Below, in pieces: positions 42,020 to 50,296 of a stretch of DNA of 54,433 nucleotides (position 1 is the first letter of the stretch; every line of letters begins with the position of its first letter). The DNA is from Caulobacter sp. (lineage in GTDB: Bacteria; Pseudomonadota; Alphaproteobacteria; Caulobacterales; Caulobacteraceae): NCBI GenBank assembly GCA_017744495.1, contig JAGIBE010000257.1:1-54433 (forward strand), written 5' to 3'. A program made the translations under genes and the position numbers. The notes under the pieces are model-generated. The model saw only the letters and a list, made by a program, of their open reading frames with translations, searched no databases and had not been told where the DNA came from.

Positions 42020-43017
42020 CAGCTTCCCGACGGGTGGTCGTCACCCAGCGCTTCTTCGACGAGGCGACTGTCGTCTATCTGCAGGCCAACGGCTGCGAGG
42101 TGGCCGTCGCCGACCTGCCGCCGGGCAAGGGCGACGGCGACTTCACCCAGGCCGAGCTGGAGGCGCTGCTGGCGGGCGCGGCGGGCTGGGTCGTCGGCCA
42201 CGCCCGCGTTACTCGCGACCTGATGGCGGCCCTGCCGGACCTGAAGGTCGTCTCGCGCCGGGGCGTCGGCTACGAGCGAGTCGACCTGGACGCGGCCCGG
42301 GACCTGGGCAAGGTCGTGGCCATCGCAGCCGGCGGTAACGACGCCTCGGTGGCCGACCACACGATCGCCCTGATCCTCGCCGTCGCGCGTCGCTTCCGCG
42401 AGAGCCAGGCCAACATGCTGGCGGGCAACTGGTCGATCCTGATGGGCTCGGACCTCTACCGGAAGACCGTCGGCGTCGTCGGCGCCGGCCGCATCGGCCG
42501 CAGCGTCGTCCAGCGCCTGCGCGGCTTCGAGGCCGAGGTGCTGGTCCATGGCGCCAGCCGTGACGAGGCCTGGGCGGCGGTGAACAACGTCGCCTACGTG
42601 GACATGCCGACCCTGCTGGCAAAGTCGGACGTGGTCACCCTGCACGCCCCACTGACGCCCGCGACGCGGCTGCTGATCGACGCCGACGCCCTGGCCGCGA
42701 TGAAACCAGGGGCGATCCTGATCAACACCGCGCGCGGCGGGCTGGTCGACGACGCGGCGCTGCTGGAGTCGTTGCAGCGCGGCCACCTGGCCGGCGCGGG
42801 CCTGGACACCTTCATGAGCGAAAGCGACCCGGCCCTGAAGCCGGTCACCGACGCCCTCCTGGCCCTGCCCAATGTCGTCGCCACGCCGCACGCCGCCGCC
42901 TCGTCCCGCGAGGGCCTGGACCGCACCAACATGGTCGCCGCCCAGTCGGTGGTGGCGGTGCTGGACGGGAGTGATCCGGCTCCCGGCTGTGTCGTAGCGG
43001 ACGGGCGCCAACGCTAG
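42016..43017 (+). CDS. D-isomer-specific 2-hydroxyacid dehydrogenase
   Basis: 333 residues. NAD-binding motif VGAGRIG (G156-x-G158-x2-G161) and the catalytic triad of the family: Arg240 in INTARGGLVD, Glu269 in LDTFMSES and His292 in ATPHAAASS. It interconverts a 2-oxo acid and a D-2-hydroxy acid; it resembles phosphoglycerate dehydrogenase but lacks the C-terminal ACT domain. ATG 42016 overlaps the aldolase stop. Last gene of the operon; convergent with the tartrate dehydrogenase gene, with a hairpin between them. Confidence 0.9.
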   Translation: MTASRRVVVTQRFFDEATVVYLQANGCEVAVADLPPGKGDGDFTQAELEALLAGAAGWVVGHARVTRDLMAALPDLKVVSRRGVGYERVDLDAARDLGKVVAIAAGGNDASVADHTIALILAVARRFRESQANMLAGNWSILMGSDLYRKTVGVVGAGRIGRSVVQRLRGFEAEVLVHGASRDEAWAAVNNVAYVDMPTLLAKSDVVTLHAPLTPATRLLIDADALAAMKPGAILINTARGGLVDDAALLESLQRGHLAGAGLDTFMSESDPALKPVTDALLALPNVVATPHAAASSREGLDRTNMVAAQSVVAVLDGSDPAPGCVVADGRQR

Positions 43018-43024
43018 CCGCTTT

Positions 43025-43049
43025 CAGGGCCCTTTGTCGGAAGGCCCTG
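43025..43049. terminator. Hairpin between convergent genes, possible terminator
   Basis: CAGGGCC (43025-43031) pairs with GGCCCTG (43043-43049) around an 11-base loop. It fills the gap between two convergent operons. No clear T run follows on either strand, so it would be a weak or Rho-assisted terminator. Confidence 0.4.
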
Positions 43050-43057
43050 CACTCCCC

Positions 43058-44134
43058 CTATCGCACCGCCGCGGCGATCGCCTTACCGCAATCCACCGTG
43101 CCAAGCGGACCGCCGAGATCGCGGGTGCGCAGCTCTTGCTTCGCCAGCACCGTCTCGATGGCCGCCACTACGGATGCGGCCGCTTCGCGCTCGCCCAGAT
43201 GGTCGAGCATCAGCGCCGCCGCCCAGATCTGACCCACCGGATTGGCGACCCATTGCCCGGCGATGTCGGGCGCGGAGCCGTGCACCGGCTCGAACAGCGA
43301 GGGGAACTTCCGTTCCGGATTGATGTTGGCCGCCGGAGCGATGCCGATCGTGCCGGTGCAGGCCGGCCCCAGGTCCGACAGGATGTCGCCGAACAGGTTG
43401 GAGGCCACCACCACGTCGAACCAGTCCGGGTGCTGCACGAAGTGCGCGGTCAGGATGTCGATGTGGTACTTGTCCCAGCACACGTCCGGATAACTCGGGG
43501 CCATGGCTTCGACCCGCTCGTCCCAGTACGGCATGGTGATCGAGATGCCGTTGGACTTGGTCGCCGAGGTGAGATGTTTCTTCTCCCGCCGCTGGGCCAA
43601 GTCGAAGGCGTATTTCAGGACCCGATCGACGCCGATGCGGGTCATCACCGTCTCCTGCATCACCACCTCGCGATCGGTGCCGGGGAAGATCTTCCCGCCG
43701 ATCGAGGAGTATTCGCCCTCGGTGTTCTCGCGCACGACGTAGAAGTCGATGTCGCCCGGTCCGCGTCCGGCCAGCGGGCTGGGCACGCCGGGCATCAGCT
43801 TGACGGGGCGCAGGTTGACGTACTGGTCGAACTCCCGCCGGAACTGGATCAGCGAGCCCCACAGCGAGACGTGGTCGGGCACCGTCTCGGGCCAGCCGAC
43901 CGCGCCGAAGAAGATGGCGTCGTGACCGCCGATCCGCTGCTTCCAGTCGTCCGGCATCATCTGGCCGTGCTTGAGGTAGTAGTCGCAGGAGGCGAAGTCG
44001 AAGTGGTCGTATTCGAACCGGCAGCCGTACTTGGCCGACACGGCGTCCAGCACGCGCAGGCCCTCGGGCACGACCTCCTTGCCGATCCCGTCGCCGGGTA
44101 TGACTGCGATGCGATAGGTGCGGTTCGTGCTCAT
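43058..44134 (-). CDS. ttuC: Tartrate / D-malate dehydrogenase (decarboxylating)
   Basis: 358 residues of the beta-hydroxyacid oxidative decarboxylase family. Typical parts are AVIPGDGIGKEVVPEG, NLRPVKLMPGVPSPLAGRGPGDIDFYVVRENTEGEYSS, DVVVASNLFGDILSDLGPACTGTIGIAPAANINP and FEPVHGSAPDIAG. The tartrate/D-malate type is indicated by the LRPVKLMPGV region; such enzymes oxidise tartrates or D-malate with NAD and release CO2, giving D-glycerate or pyruvate. ATG 44134 overlaps the glycerate kinase stop (ATGA), so the two are coupled. The exact substrate is open. Confidence 0.88.
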   Translation of the reverse strand: MSTNRTYRIAVIPGDGIGKEVVPEGLRVLDAVSAKYGCRFEYDHFDFASCDYYLKHGQMMPDDWKQRIGGHDAIFFGAVGWPETVPDHVSLWGSLIQFRREFDQYVNLRPVKLMPGVPSPLAGRGPGDIDFYVVRENTEGEYSSIGGKIFPGTDREVVMQETVMTRIGVDRVLKYAFDLAQRREKKHLTSATKSNGISITMPYWDERVEAMAPSYPDVCWDKYHIDILTAHFVQHPDWFDVVVASNLFGDILSDLGPACTGTIGIAPAANINPERKFPSLFEPVHGSAPDIAGQWVANPVGQIWAAALMLDHLGEREAAASVVAAIETVLAKQELRTRDLGGPLGTVDCGKAIAAAVR

Positions 44135-45408
44135 CGGAACTCTCGGGAAGCGGCGGACGGATCGATCAGGATCGCCCGGAAGTCGTTGACATTGGTCAGG
44201 GTCGGTCCGGTGACGACAAGTCCACCGACCGCCTTGAAGAAGCCGTAGCCGTCATTGTCGGCCAGCCTGTCGCGGGGACTGAGACCCAGGCGTCGGGCCA
44301 GCGCCGGAGTGTCTGGCTCCAGCACGGCGCCGGCGTTGTCCTCGGAGCCGTCGATGCCGTCGGTGTCGGCCGCCAGGGCGTGGACGCCGGGCAGGCCGTC
44401 CAGCGCCACGGCCAGGGCCAGCAGGAACTCGGCGTTGCGTCCGCCGCGGCCGGAGCCGCGCACGGTCACGGTGGTCTCACCGCCGGACAGGACCGCCCAG
44501 CGGCCTCGGCGACGGCGGCCGGTCAGGGCCATCAGGCAGTGGACCAGTTCGGCGTGTTCGCCCGCGATCTCCCGCGCCTCGCCTTCGATCCGGTCGCCCA
44601 GGACCACGGGTTCATAGCCGTTGGCGCGCGCGATGGCGGCCGCGGCCTCCAGCGACTTGGCGGGCGTGGCGATCATGCGGACGTCAGCGGGGACGTCGGA
44701 CGGTCCGGGCGTCTCGCTGCGCGGGTCCAGCAGCCAGGCGCGGACCGCGCCCGGCACGGCGTCCAGCCGCCGCTCGAGAATGGCCAGGGCGTCGGCCGAG
44801 GTCGTGGGATCGCCCAGAGTCGGGCCCGAGGCGATGACGGCGGGGTCGTCGCCCGGCACGTCGGAAATGACCAGGGTCACCACCTTGGCCGGCGCGGCCG
44901 CCAGCGCCAGGCGTCCGCCCTTGACGGCCGAGAGGTGCTTGCGCACGCAGTTGATCTCGCCGATCGGCGCGCCGGACTTCAGCAGCGCCCGGGTGACCGC
45001 CTGCTTGTCGGCCAGCATGACGCCCTCCCCCGGCGCCGAGAGCAGCGCCGAACCGCCGCCGGACAGCAGGCAGAGGACGAGGTCGTCCTCGGTGAGCCCC
45101 CTCACCCGCTGCAGGATCGCCTGGGCGGCCTGTACGCCGGCCGCGTCGGACACCGGATGGGCGGCCTCGACCACCTCGATGCGCTCGCAGGGGACCGCGT
45201 GTCCGTAGCGCGTGACCACCAGCCCCGACAGCGGTGCGGGCCAGTGCATCTCGACCGCCCGCGCCATGGCCGCCGCGGCCTTCCCAGCACCGACCACGAT
45301 CGTCCGCCCGCGCGGCGGCTCCGGCAGGAACGAGGGCAGCCGCGACGCCGGCGAGGCGGCGTCGACGGCGGCGTCGAACATGGCGCGAAGAAGGACCCCG
45401 GGCTGCAT
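44131..45408 (-). CDS. ttuD: Glycerate 2-kinase (MOFRL family, TtuD-like)
   Basis: 425 residues. N-terminal GCKA-type domain (TIVVGAGKAAAAMARAVE, LVVTRYGHAVPCERIEVVEAAHP, LLSGGGSALLSAP, GEINCVRKHLSAVKGGRLA, VISDVPGDDPAVIASGPT) and C-terminal MOFRL domain (LSGGETTVTVRGSGRGGRNAEFLLALA, AADTDGIDGSEDNAGA). The family phosphorylates D-glycerate to 2-phosphoglycerate; older annotations call it hydroxypyruvate reductase. It completes the route from tartrate through glycerate to glycolysis together with the coupled ttuC. The start codon lies in the loop of a strong hairpin. Confidence 0.9.
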   Translation of the reverse strand: MQPGVLLRAMFDAAVDAASPASRLPSFLPEPPRGRTIVVGAGKAAAAMARAVEMHWPAPLSGLVVTRYGHAVPCERIEVVEAAHPVSDAAGVQAAQAILQRVRGLTEDDLVLCLLSGGGSALLSAPGEGVMLADKQAVTRALLKSGAPIGEINCVRKHLSAVKGGRLALAAAPAKVVTLVISDVPGDDPAVIASGPTLGDPTTSADALAILERRLDAVPGAVRAWLLDPRSETPGPSDVPADVRMIATPAKSLEAAAAIARANGYEPVVLGDRIEGEAREIAGEHAELVHCLMALTGRRRRGRWAVLSGGETTVTVRGSGRGGRNAEFLLALAVALDGLPGVHALAADTDGIDGSEDNAGAVLEPDTPALARRLGLSPRDRLADNDGYGFFKAVGGLVVTGPTLTNVNDFRAILIDPSAASREFR

Positions 45409-45421
45409 CAGCAGCCCGGGG
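45396..45421 (-). promoter_or_regulatory. 11-bp hairpin with the ttuD start codon in its loop
   Basis: CCCCGGGCTGC (45396-45406) pairs perfectly with GCAGCCCGGGG (45411-45421) around a 4-base loop. On the minus-strand RNA the ttuD AUG (45408-45406) spans the loop and the first stem base. The 67-base gap after the TonB receptor gene contains no other structure. It may limit read-through or translation of ttuD. Confidence 0.6.
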
Positions 45422-45475
45422 CCGAGGATGGGCCGAGACCGCGCCGGCGGCGCCTCGGCCCTCGCGAGGTCATGG

Positions 45476-47629
45476 TCAGCGCGTCCAGCTGAAGGTCACG
45501 CCGAAGGTGCGCGGCGGGGCGTAGGCGCCGAAGTTCGCGCCCAGGAACGAACCCTGGAAGGTGCGCGTGACCTCGTTGCTCAGGTTCTTGCCCCACAGGG
45601 CCACCGACCAGTGGTCATGCGGCTCGGTGTAGACGATGCGGCCGTCATAGAAGTTGGTCGGCGGACGCCGCTCCGGACCCTCGTTCGAATTGTCGTCCCA
45701 GATGCTGCTTTCGTAGCGGTAGTCGACCGCGAAACGCACCGCGCCGCCGCCCGCCAGCGACCAATCGTACGAGGGCGACAGCACCACCTTGTGCTTGGGC
45801 ACGCGAGCGATCTGGTTGCCGGCGTAGCTGACGCCCGGCTCGGCTTCGTACTCGTCGAACTTGGCGTCGGTGTAGCCGTAGGAGGCCACCAGCCTGCCGC
45901 CCTTGAACGGCCGCCAGCTGAGATAGGTCTCATAACCCTTGATCGTCGCCGCGCCGGCGTTGTCGGTGACCACCGCGCCGCTGGGCAGGGTCCGACGGGT
46001 CTGCAGGTCGCTGTAGTCCATCCAGTAGAGGGTGTTGTTCCAGACCAGGGAGCCGCCAAGGAAGGTGCTCTTCTGGCCCAGCTCGTACTGGGTGGCGTGT
46101 TCCGGATCGAACGGGTCGGCCGCCTCTTCCGCCGTCGCCGGCAGGTCCTGGAAGCCGCCGCTTTTGAAGCCGGTCGAGATCATCGCGTAGAACAGGTTGT
46201 CCTTGTTCGGCTGGAAGTTGACGCCGGTCCGCCAGGTCACCGCGTCGAACGAGTCCGAGGACGAGACGTCGAACCGCTCCTCGGCGCGGAACAGGGCGTT
46301 CCCAGCCAGGTCGTCGACACGATAGTCCTTCTTGTCCTTGGAGTAGCGCAGGCCGCCGATCACCGCGAAGCGCTCGCCCACCGGCACGGTGACGTCGCCA
46401 TAGACCGCGTAGCTCTTGAGCTGGGCGTCCTGGGTGTAGGTCTCGGTTCCCGGCCTGCCGATGGTGAGCTTCAGCGTGTCGGTGCGGTGCGTGTCGCTGT
46501 TGAAGTTGTAGAGGCCGACCACCCACTGGACCGGGCTGTCCGGCAGCGAGGAGAGCCGCAGCTCGTGGCTGGAGGCGTCGCTCTTCTCGGCGTTGCCGCC
46601 CTCGATGCCGATGAAGTTGGTCGTCGGGTTGCCGCCGTCGAAATCGTAATAGGTGTCGTAGTCGAGATCGCGATACGAACCCAGATAGGTCAGGGTCGCG
46701 AACGACAGGTCCCAGTCGGCCTGGAAGCGCAGGCCCCAGGTGTCGCGGTCCTGATGGCCGTCGATCGAACCGGCCGAATGGTCGCGGTCGCGATCCACCG
46801 TCCAGAAGGCCGAGTACGGGCTGCTGTCGTCGAGGTCGAGCACGTGCTGGCCCGGCCCGGTCCCGCGATCGCGCGTGCCGTCGACGCCCGCCTGGACGCG
46901 GAAGGTGGGGCTCAGCTCGGCCGCCACCTGGAACCGGCCGCTCCGGGTGTCCTGGTCCTCCAGCGAGCCGCCGGTATAGGTGTTGTCGACATAGCCGTCG
47001 TGCTTGCGCCAGGCGGCGCTGGCCCGCACGGCGGCCTTGCCGTCCGCGAACGGCGCATTGAGGAAGCCCGCGCCCTCGAAGCGGTCGTAGTTGCCGGCCG
47101 TCGCCTCGACGCCCGCGTCGAAGCCGGTCAAGCTGGGGCGCTTGGAGACCACATTGACCGCGCCGCCGACCACGTTGCGGCCGTACAGCGTGCCCTGCGG
47201 GCCCTTGAGCACCTCGATCCGCTCGACGTCGAAGGCGTCGAAAGCGACCATGGCCGGGCGGCCCAGATAGATTTCATCGAGGAAGATGGCCGAGCTCGGG
47301 TCGCCCGCGGCGCCCCGGTCGGTCGAGCCGATGCCGCGGATGGCGATGCGCGGCTGCGAGGCCGGGAAGGCGTCGAACTCCAGGCCCGGCGTACGGCTGG
47401 AGACGTCGTCGATCTCGCGGATGCGGGCTTCCTTCACCTGCTCGGCGCCGAAGGCGGTCACGGTCACCGGCACATCCTGCAGACGCTCGCTGCGGCGCTG
47501 GGCGGTGACCACCACTTCGTCGAGCGTGGCGTTATCGGCCGACGCGGCCTGGGCCAGCGCGTGACCGGCGGACATCAGAGCCGTCGCGGCGACGCCGCAC
47601 GCCAGCACCTTGCGCCTCATCGAGACCAT
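45476..47629 (-). CDS. TonB-dependent outer-membrane receptor
   Basis: 717 residues without an STN domain. A signal peptide (to about ALAQA, residue 27) is followed by the TonB box region LDEVVVTAQRR, the plug (PRIAIRGIGSTDRGAAGDPSSAIFLDEIYLGRP, LKGPQGTLYGRNVVGGAVNVVSKRP) and a barrel ending in FGVTFSWTR. The plug type is that of the widespread Caulobacter/Sphingomonad receptors with unknown small ligands. GGGGAGGG five bases before ATG 47629 sets the start. Downstream on the same strand are ttuD and ttuC, so the ligand is probably the hydroxyacid (or a metal complex of it) used by this island. The operator core TTGCATCCAA lies about 88 bases upstream. Confidence 0.9.
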   Translation of the reverse strand: MVSMRRKVLACGVAATALMSAGHALAQAASADNATLDEVVVTAQRRSERLQDVPVTVTAFGAEQVKEARIREIDDVSSRTPGLEFDAFPASQPRIAIRGIGSTDRGAAGDPSSAIFLDEIYLGRPAMVAFDAFDVERIEVLKGPQGTLYGRNVVGGAVNVVSKRPSLTGFDAGVEATAGNYDRFEGAGFLNAPFADGKAAVRASAAWRKHDGYVDNTYTGGSLEDQDTRSGRFQVAAELSPTFRVQAGVDGTRDRGTGPGQHVLDLDDSSPYSAFWTVDRDRDHSAGSIDGHQDRDTWGLRFQADWDLSFATLTYLGSYRDLDYDTYYDFDGGNPTTNFIGIEGGNAEKSDASSHELRLSSLPDSPVQWVVGLYNFNSDTHRTDTLKLTIGRPGTETYTQDAQLKSYAVYGDVTVPVGERFAVIGGLRYSKDKKDYRVDDLAGNALFRAEERFDVSSSDSFDAVTWRTGVNFQPNKDNLFYAMISTGFKSGGFQDLPATAEEAADPFDPEHATQYELGQKSTFLGGSLVWNNTLYWMDYSDLQTRRTLPSGAVVTDNAGAATIKGYETYLSWRPFKGGRLVASYGYTDAKFDEYEAEPGVSYAGNQIARVPKHKVVLSPSYDWSLAGGGAVRFAVDYRYESSIWDDNSNEGPERRPPTNFYDGRIVYTEPHDHWSVALWGKNLSNEVTRTFQGSFLGANFGAYAPPRTFGVTFSWTR

Positions 47630-47716
47630 ATCGCCCTCCCCTGGGGTCATTATTGAACCCCGTCTCAGCGGGGGATGCCGGGACGATAGACAGTCTGGAT
47701 GCTACCGGTCAACAGA

Positions 47717-47726
47717 TTGCATCCAA
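47717..47726. promoter_or_regulatory. Second copy of the operator core TTGCATCCAA
   Basis: TTGCATCCAA, inside ATTG-CATC-CAAT (4-bp arms), lies about 88 bases upstream of the TonB receptor start and about 56 bases after the end of the GntR gene. It is identical over ten bases to the core of the palindrome at 39477-39496 in front of the DUF1446 operon. GGTCAACA occurs next to both sites (inverted at the first). Confidence 0.6.
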
Positions 47727-47781
47727 TTTTATATCAGTTTGAATGTGATCCTTGACGGTGGCGGTGACGGGCGGCAGGTTC

Positions 47782-48543
47782 CTAGCGAAGGGTCGCGATC
47801 GCGAGGATACGCGCCTTGGTGCGGAGGACGTGTTCGATCATGAGGCGCTCGGCCTCCTCCCCGTCCCCCGACCGGATCGCCGCCAGCAGGTTCTCATGAT
47901 CGGCCTGCGACTGGACGATGTGCGGCGGAACGGTCGGCGCGATCTGGCGCGCGCGAGGCGGTACATGCGCCGCCACCGTCGGAGACACCCGCACCGCGTC
48001 GCCGAACACCGGATAGAGGATCGTCATCCGCATGGCGTGGCGAAGCACCAGGTTGTTGGCGGCGTGGTGGATTCGGCGGTGGAAGGTCCAGTTGATGTCG
48101 TACCAGTCGTATTCCAGCGCCTCGGACCACTCGCCGCGATCGACGATGGCGCGGCCGCGCGTCACCAGGGCGCTCAGCGCCTTGAGCCCCTCTTCCGCCC
48201 AGCCCTGTTCGATCGACAGGCGACAGGCCAGGCCCTCGATCCGGGCGCGCACCTCGATCGAGTCGTAGATGTCGCCCAGGGTCACGGCCCGGACGGTGTA
48301 GCCCCGGTTCATGCTGTAGAGCACCAACCCTTCGGCCGACAGCACGGCCAGGGCGCTGCGCACCGGCGTGCGCGAGACGTCCAGCTGGGTCGCCAGCCCC
48401 TCGGCGCGCAGGCGCGTACCGGGCGCGATCTCGCCGGTGACGATCATCTCGCGCAGCCGGGTCAGCACCGTGTGGGTGGCCGGCTCGGTGTTCTGGGGAT
48501 CGGCCAAGGCCTCGACATCGTCCGCCATCTTCGCCCCCGCCAT
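47782..48543 (-). CDS. GntR-family transcriptional regulator (FCD type)
   Basis: 253 residues. The N-terminal winged helix-turn-helix (VLTRLREMIVTGEIAPGTRLRAEGLATQLDVSRTPVRSALAVLSAEGLVLY) is followed by an FCD effector domain (DIYDSIEVRARIEGLACRLS, DINWTFHRRIHHAANN, DHENLLAAIRSGDGEEAERLMIEHV). The His and Asp residues that hold a metal for carboxylate sensing are in place. FCD regulators usually sense organic acids. ATG 48543 has GGAG six bases upstream; 48528 is an alternative. Divergent from the CitMHS gene; it is the natural candidate to bind the TTGCATCCAA sites. Confidence 0.9.
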   Translation of the reverse strand: MAGAKMADDVEALADPQNTEPATHTVLTRLREMIVTGEIAPGTRLRAEGLATQLDVSRTPVRSALAVLSAEGLVLYSMNRGYTVRAVTLGDIYDSIEVRARIEGLACRLSIEQGWAEEGLKALSALVTRGRAIVDRGEWSEALEYDWYDINWTFHRRIHHAANNLVLRHAMRMTILYPVFGDAVRVSPTVAAHVPPRARQIAPTVPPHIVQSQADHENLLAAIRSGDGEEAERLMIEHVLRTKARILAIATLR

Positions 48544-48671
48544 CGCGCGCTCCGAGAATCTTCCTGCCGCTCCACGGTGAGCGATCCGCCGGAGCCATAC
48601 AATCCTCGGACGCCGCCCGTCCTCCCCATTCAACCATCCGCCCCCGGCCTATCGCCGACGGAGACCCGCTC

Positions 48672-50012
48672 GTGACGTCCAACTTCCTTCTCGATCCGGC
48701 CTTCCTCGGCCTGGCCATGGTCGTGACCTTCATGACGCTGATCATGACCAAGCGCATGTCGGCGATCGCCGCCCTGCTGCTCGTGCCGATCCTTTTCGGC
48801 CTGATCGCGGGCGCCGGCGCGGGGCTGGGGCCGATGATGATCAAGGGCGTCCTGCAGGTGGCCCCCACCGCCCTGATGCTGGCCTTCGCCGTGCTCTATT
48901 TCGCGATCATGATGGACGCGGGCCTGTTCGATCCGCTGGTCAGGAAGGTGCTGGCCACGGTCGGCGAGGACCCGGTGCGCATCACCCTGGGCACGGCCAT
49001 CCTCGCCACCGTGGTCTCGCTGGACGGCGACGGCACGACCACCGCCCTGATCGTCATCACCGCCATGCTGCCGGTCTATCGCAAGGTCGGGATGAATCCG
49101 CTGATCCTGGCCACCCTGCTGGGCTCGACCAATTCGCTGATGAACTACGTGCCCTGGGGCGGACCGTCCGCACGGGCGGCCAGCGCCGTACACGCCGACC
49201 TGACCCAGGTCTTCCTGCCCCTGCTGCCGGCGATGATCGCCGGCCTCGCCGGCGTCTACGGCCTGGCCTGGCTGTTCGGCCGTTCGGAGCGTCGCCGGCT
49301 TGCGCAGCTGACCCTCCCCGCCGGGCCGATCACCGACCAGGCCGTCGTCGCGTTGCCCTCAAGCATCGACGAGGACGCCGCCGCCCTCCGCCGGCCGCGG
49401 CTGTTCTGGCTCAATCTCCTCCTCACCGTCGGCCTGCTGCTGGGCATGATCCTGAGCCTGGCGCCGCTGCCCGTCCTGATGATGGGCGCGTTCGCCATCG
49501 CCGTGACGATGAACTATCCGCGCCTGGGCGAGCAGAAGGCGCGCATCGCCGCCCATGCCGACAACGTCGTCAATGTGGTGGTGCTGATCTTCTCGGCCGG
49601 CGCCTTCACCGGCATCCTGAACGGCACGGGCATGGCCGACGCCATGGCGACCGCCGCCCTCTCGGTCATCCCGACCAAGATCGGGCCGTTCCTGGCGCCG
49701 ATCACCGCCCTGGCCAGCATGCCGCTGACCTTCGTGATGTCCAACGACGCCTACTATTTCGGCGTGGTGCCGGTGATCGCCCAGACCGCCGCCCACTATG
49801 GCATCGCCCCCGAAGCCATCGCCCGCGCCTCCCTGATCGGCCAGCCCGTCCACGCGCTCAGCCCCCTGCTGGCGCCGATCTACCTGGCCTGCGGCCTGCT
49901 GGGCGTGGACGTCGCCGACGCCCAGCGGTTCGCCCTGAAATGGGCGGTGCTCATCTGTCTGCTGGTGCTGGGCGCGGCCTTGCTGACCGGAGCCGTGCCG
50001 CTGACGGCTTGA
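48672..50012 (+). CDS. CitMHS-family citrate (metal) transporter
   Basis: 446 residues from GTG 48672 with GGAG eight bases upstream. About twelve hydrophobic segments; CitMHS marks include FAVLYFAIMMDAGLFDPLVRKVL, LDGDGTTTALIVITAMLPVYRKVGMNPLIL, NYVPWGGPSARAASA, FSAGAFTGILNGTGMADAMA and MSNDAYYFGVVPVIAQ. The family imports citrate or related tricarboxylates as metal complexes with protons. Divergent from the GntR gene and at the end of the hydroxyacid island, it probably brings the substrate into the cell after the TonB receptor carries it across the outer membrane. Confidence 0.93.
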   Translation: MTSNFLLDPAFLGLAMVVTFMTLIMTKRMSAIAALLLVPILFGLIAGAGAGLGPMMIKGVLQVAPTALMLAFAVLYFAIMMDAGLFDPLVRKVLATVGEDPVRITLGTAILATVVSLDGDGTTTALIVITAMLPVYRKVGMNPLILATLLGSTNSLMNYVPWGGPSARAASAVHADLTQVFLPLLPAMIAGLAGVYGLAWLFGRSERRRLAQLTLPAGPITDQAVVALPSSIDEDAAALRRPRLFWLNLLLTVGLLLGMILSLAPLPVLMMGAFAIAVTMNYPRLGEQKARIAAHADNVVNVVVLIFSAGAFTGILNGTGMADAMATAALSVIPTKIGPFLAPITALASMPLTFVMSNDAYYFGVVPVIAQTAAHYGIAPEAIARASLIGQPVHALSPLLAPIYLACGLLGVDVADAQRFALKWAVLICLLVLGAALLTGAVPLTA

Positions 50013-50296
50013 CGGCCGACGCGGACACGTCGCGCGTCCGCCCGCGACCTCGAACTCAATCATGACGGGCTAAGATCGAATCACTCACCCTTCAGTCTTG
50101 TGAATCGGTGATTTCCAGCGTTCTCTAGCGCCACGCTTGAGGGGCTCGGGCGTGCTCCCGATCTCGCCGCCGCGCTCGCGCCGCCCCTCGCCAACGCCTC
50201 GGAGTCCCCGCCGTCCGGCGGCTCGAGTCGTCAGTACCGCGTCCGCCTACCCCGAGCGGCCCATGCCGGACCGCCGATCACAGCACGAGGTAAGAC

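Noticed and set aside
45212..47656. Plus-strand open frame of 814 codons opposite the TonB receptor gene
   Set aside because: It is the antisense shadow of a clear TonB receptor; its translation is His/Arg/Gly/Val-rich without a fold.
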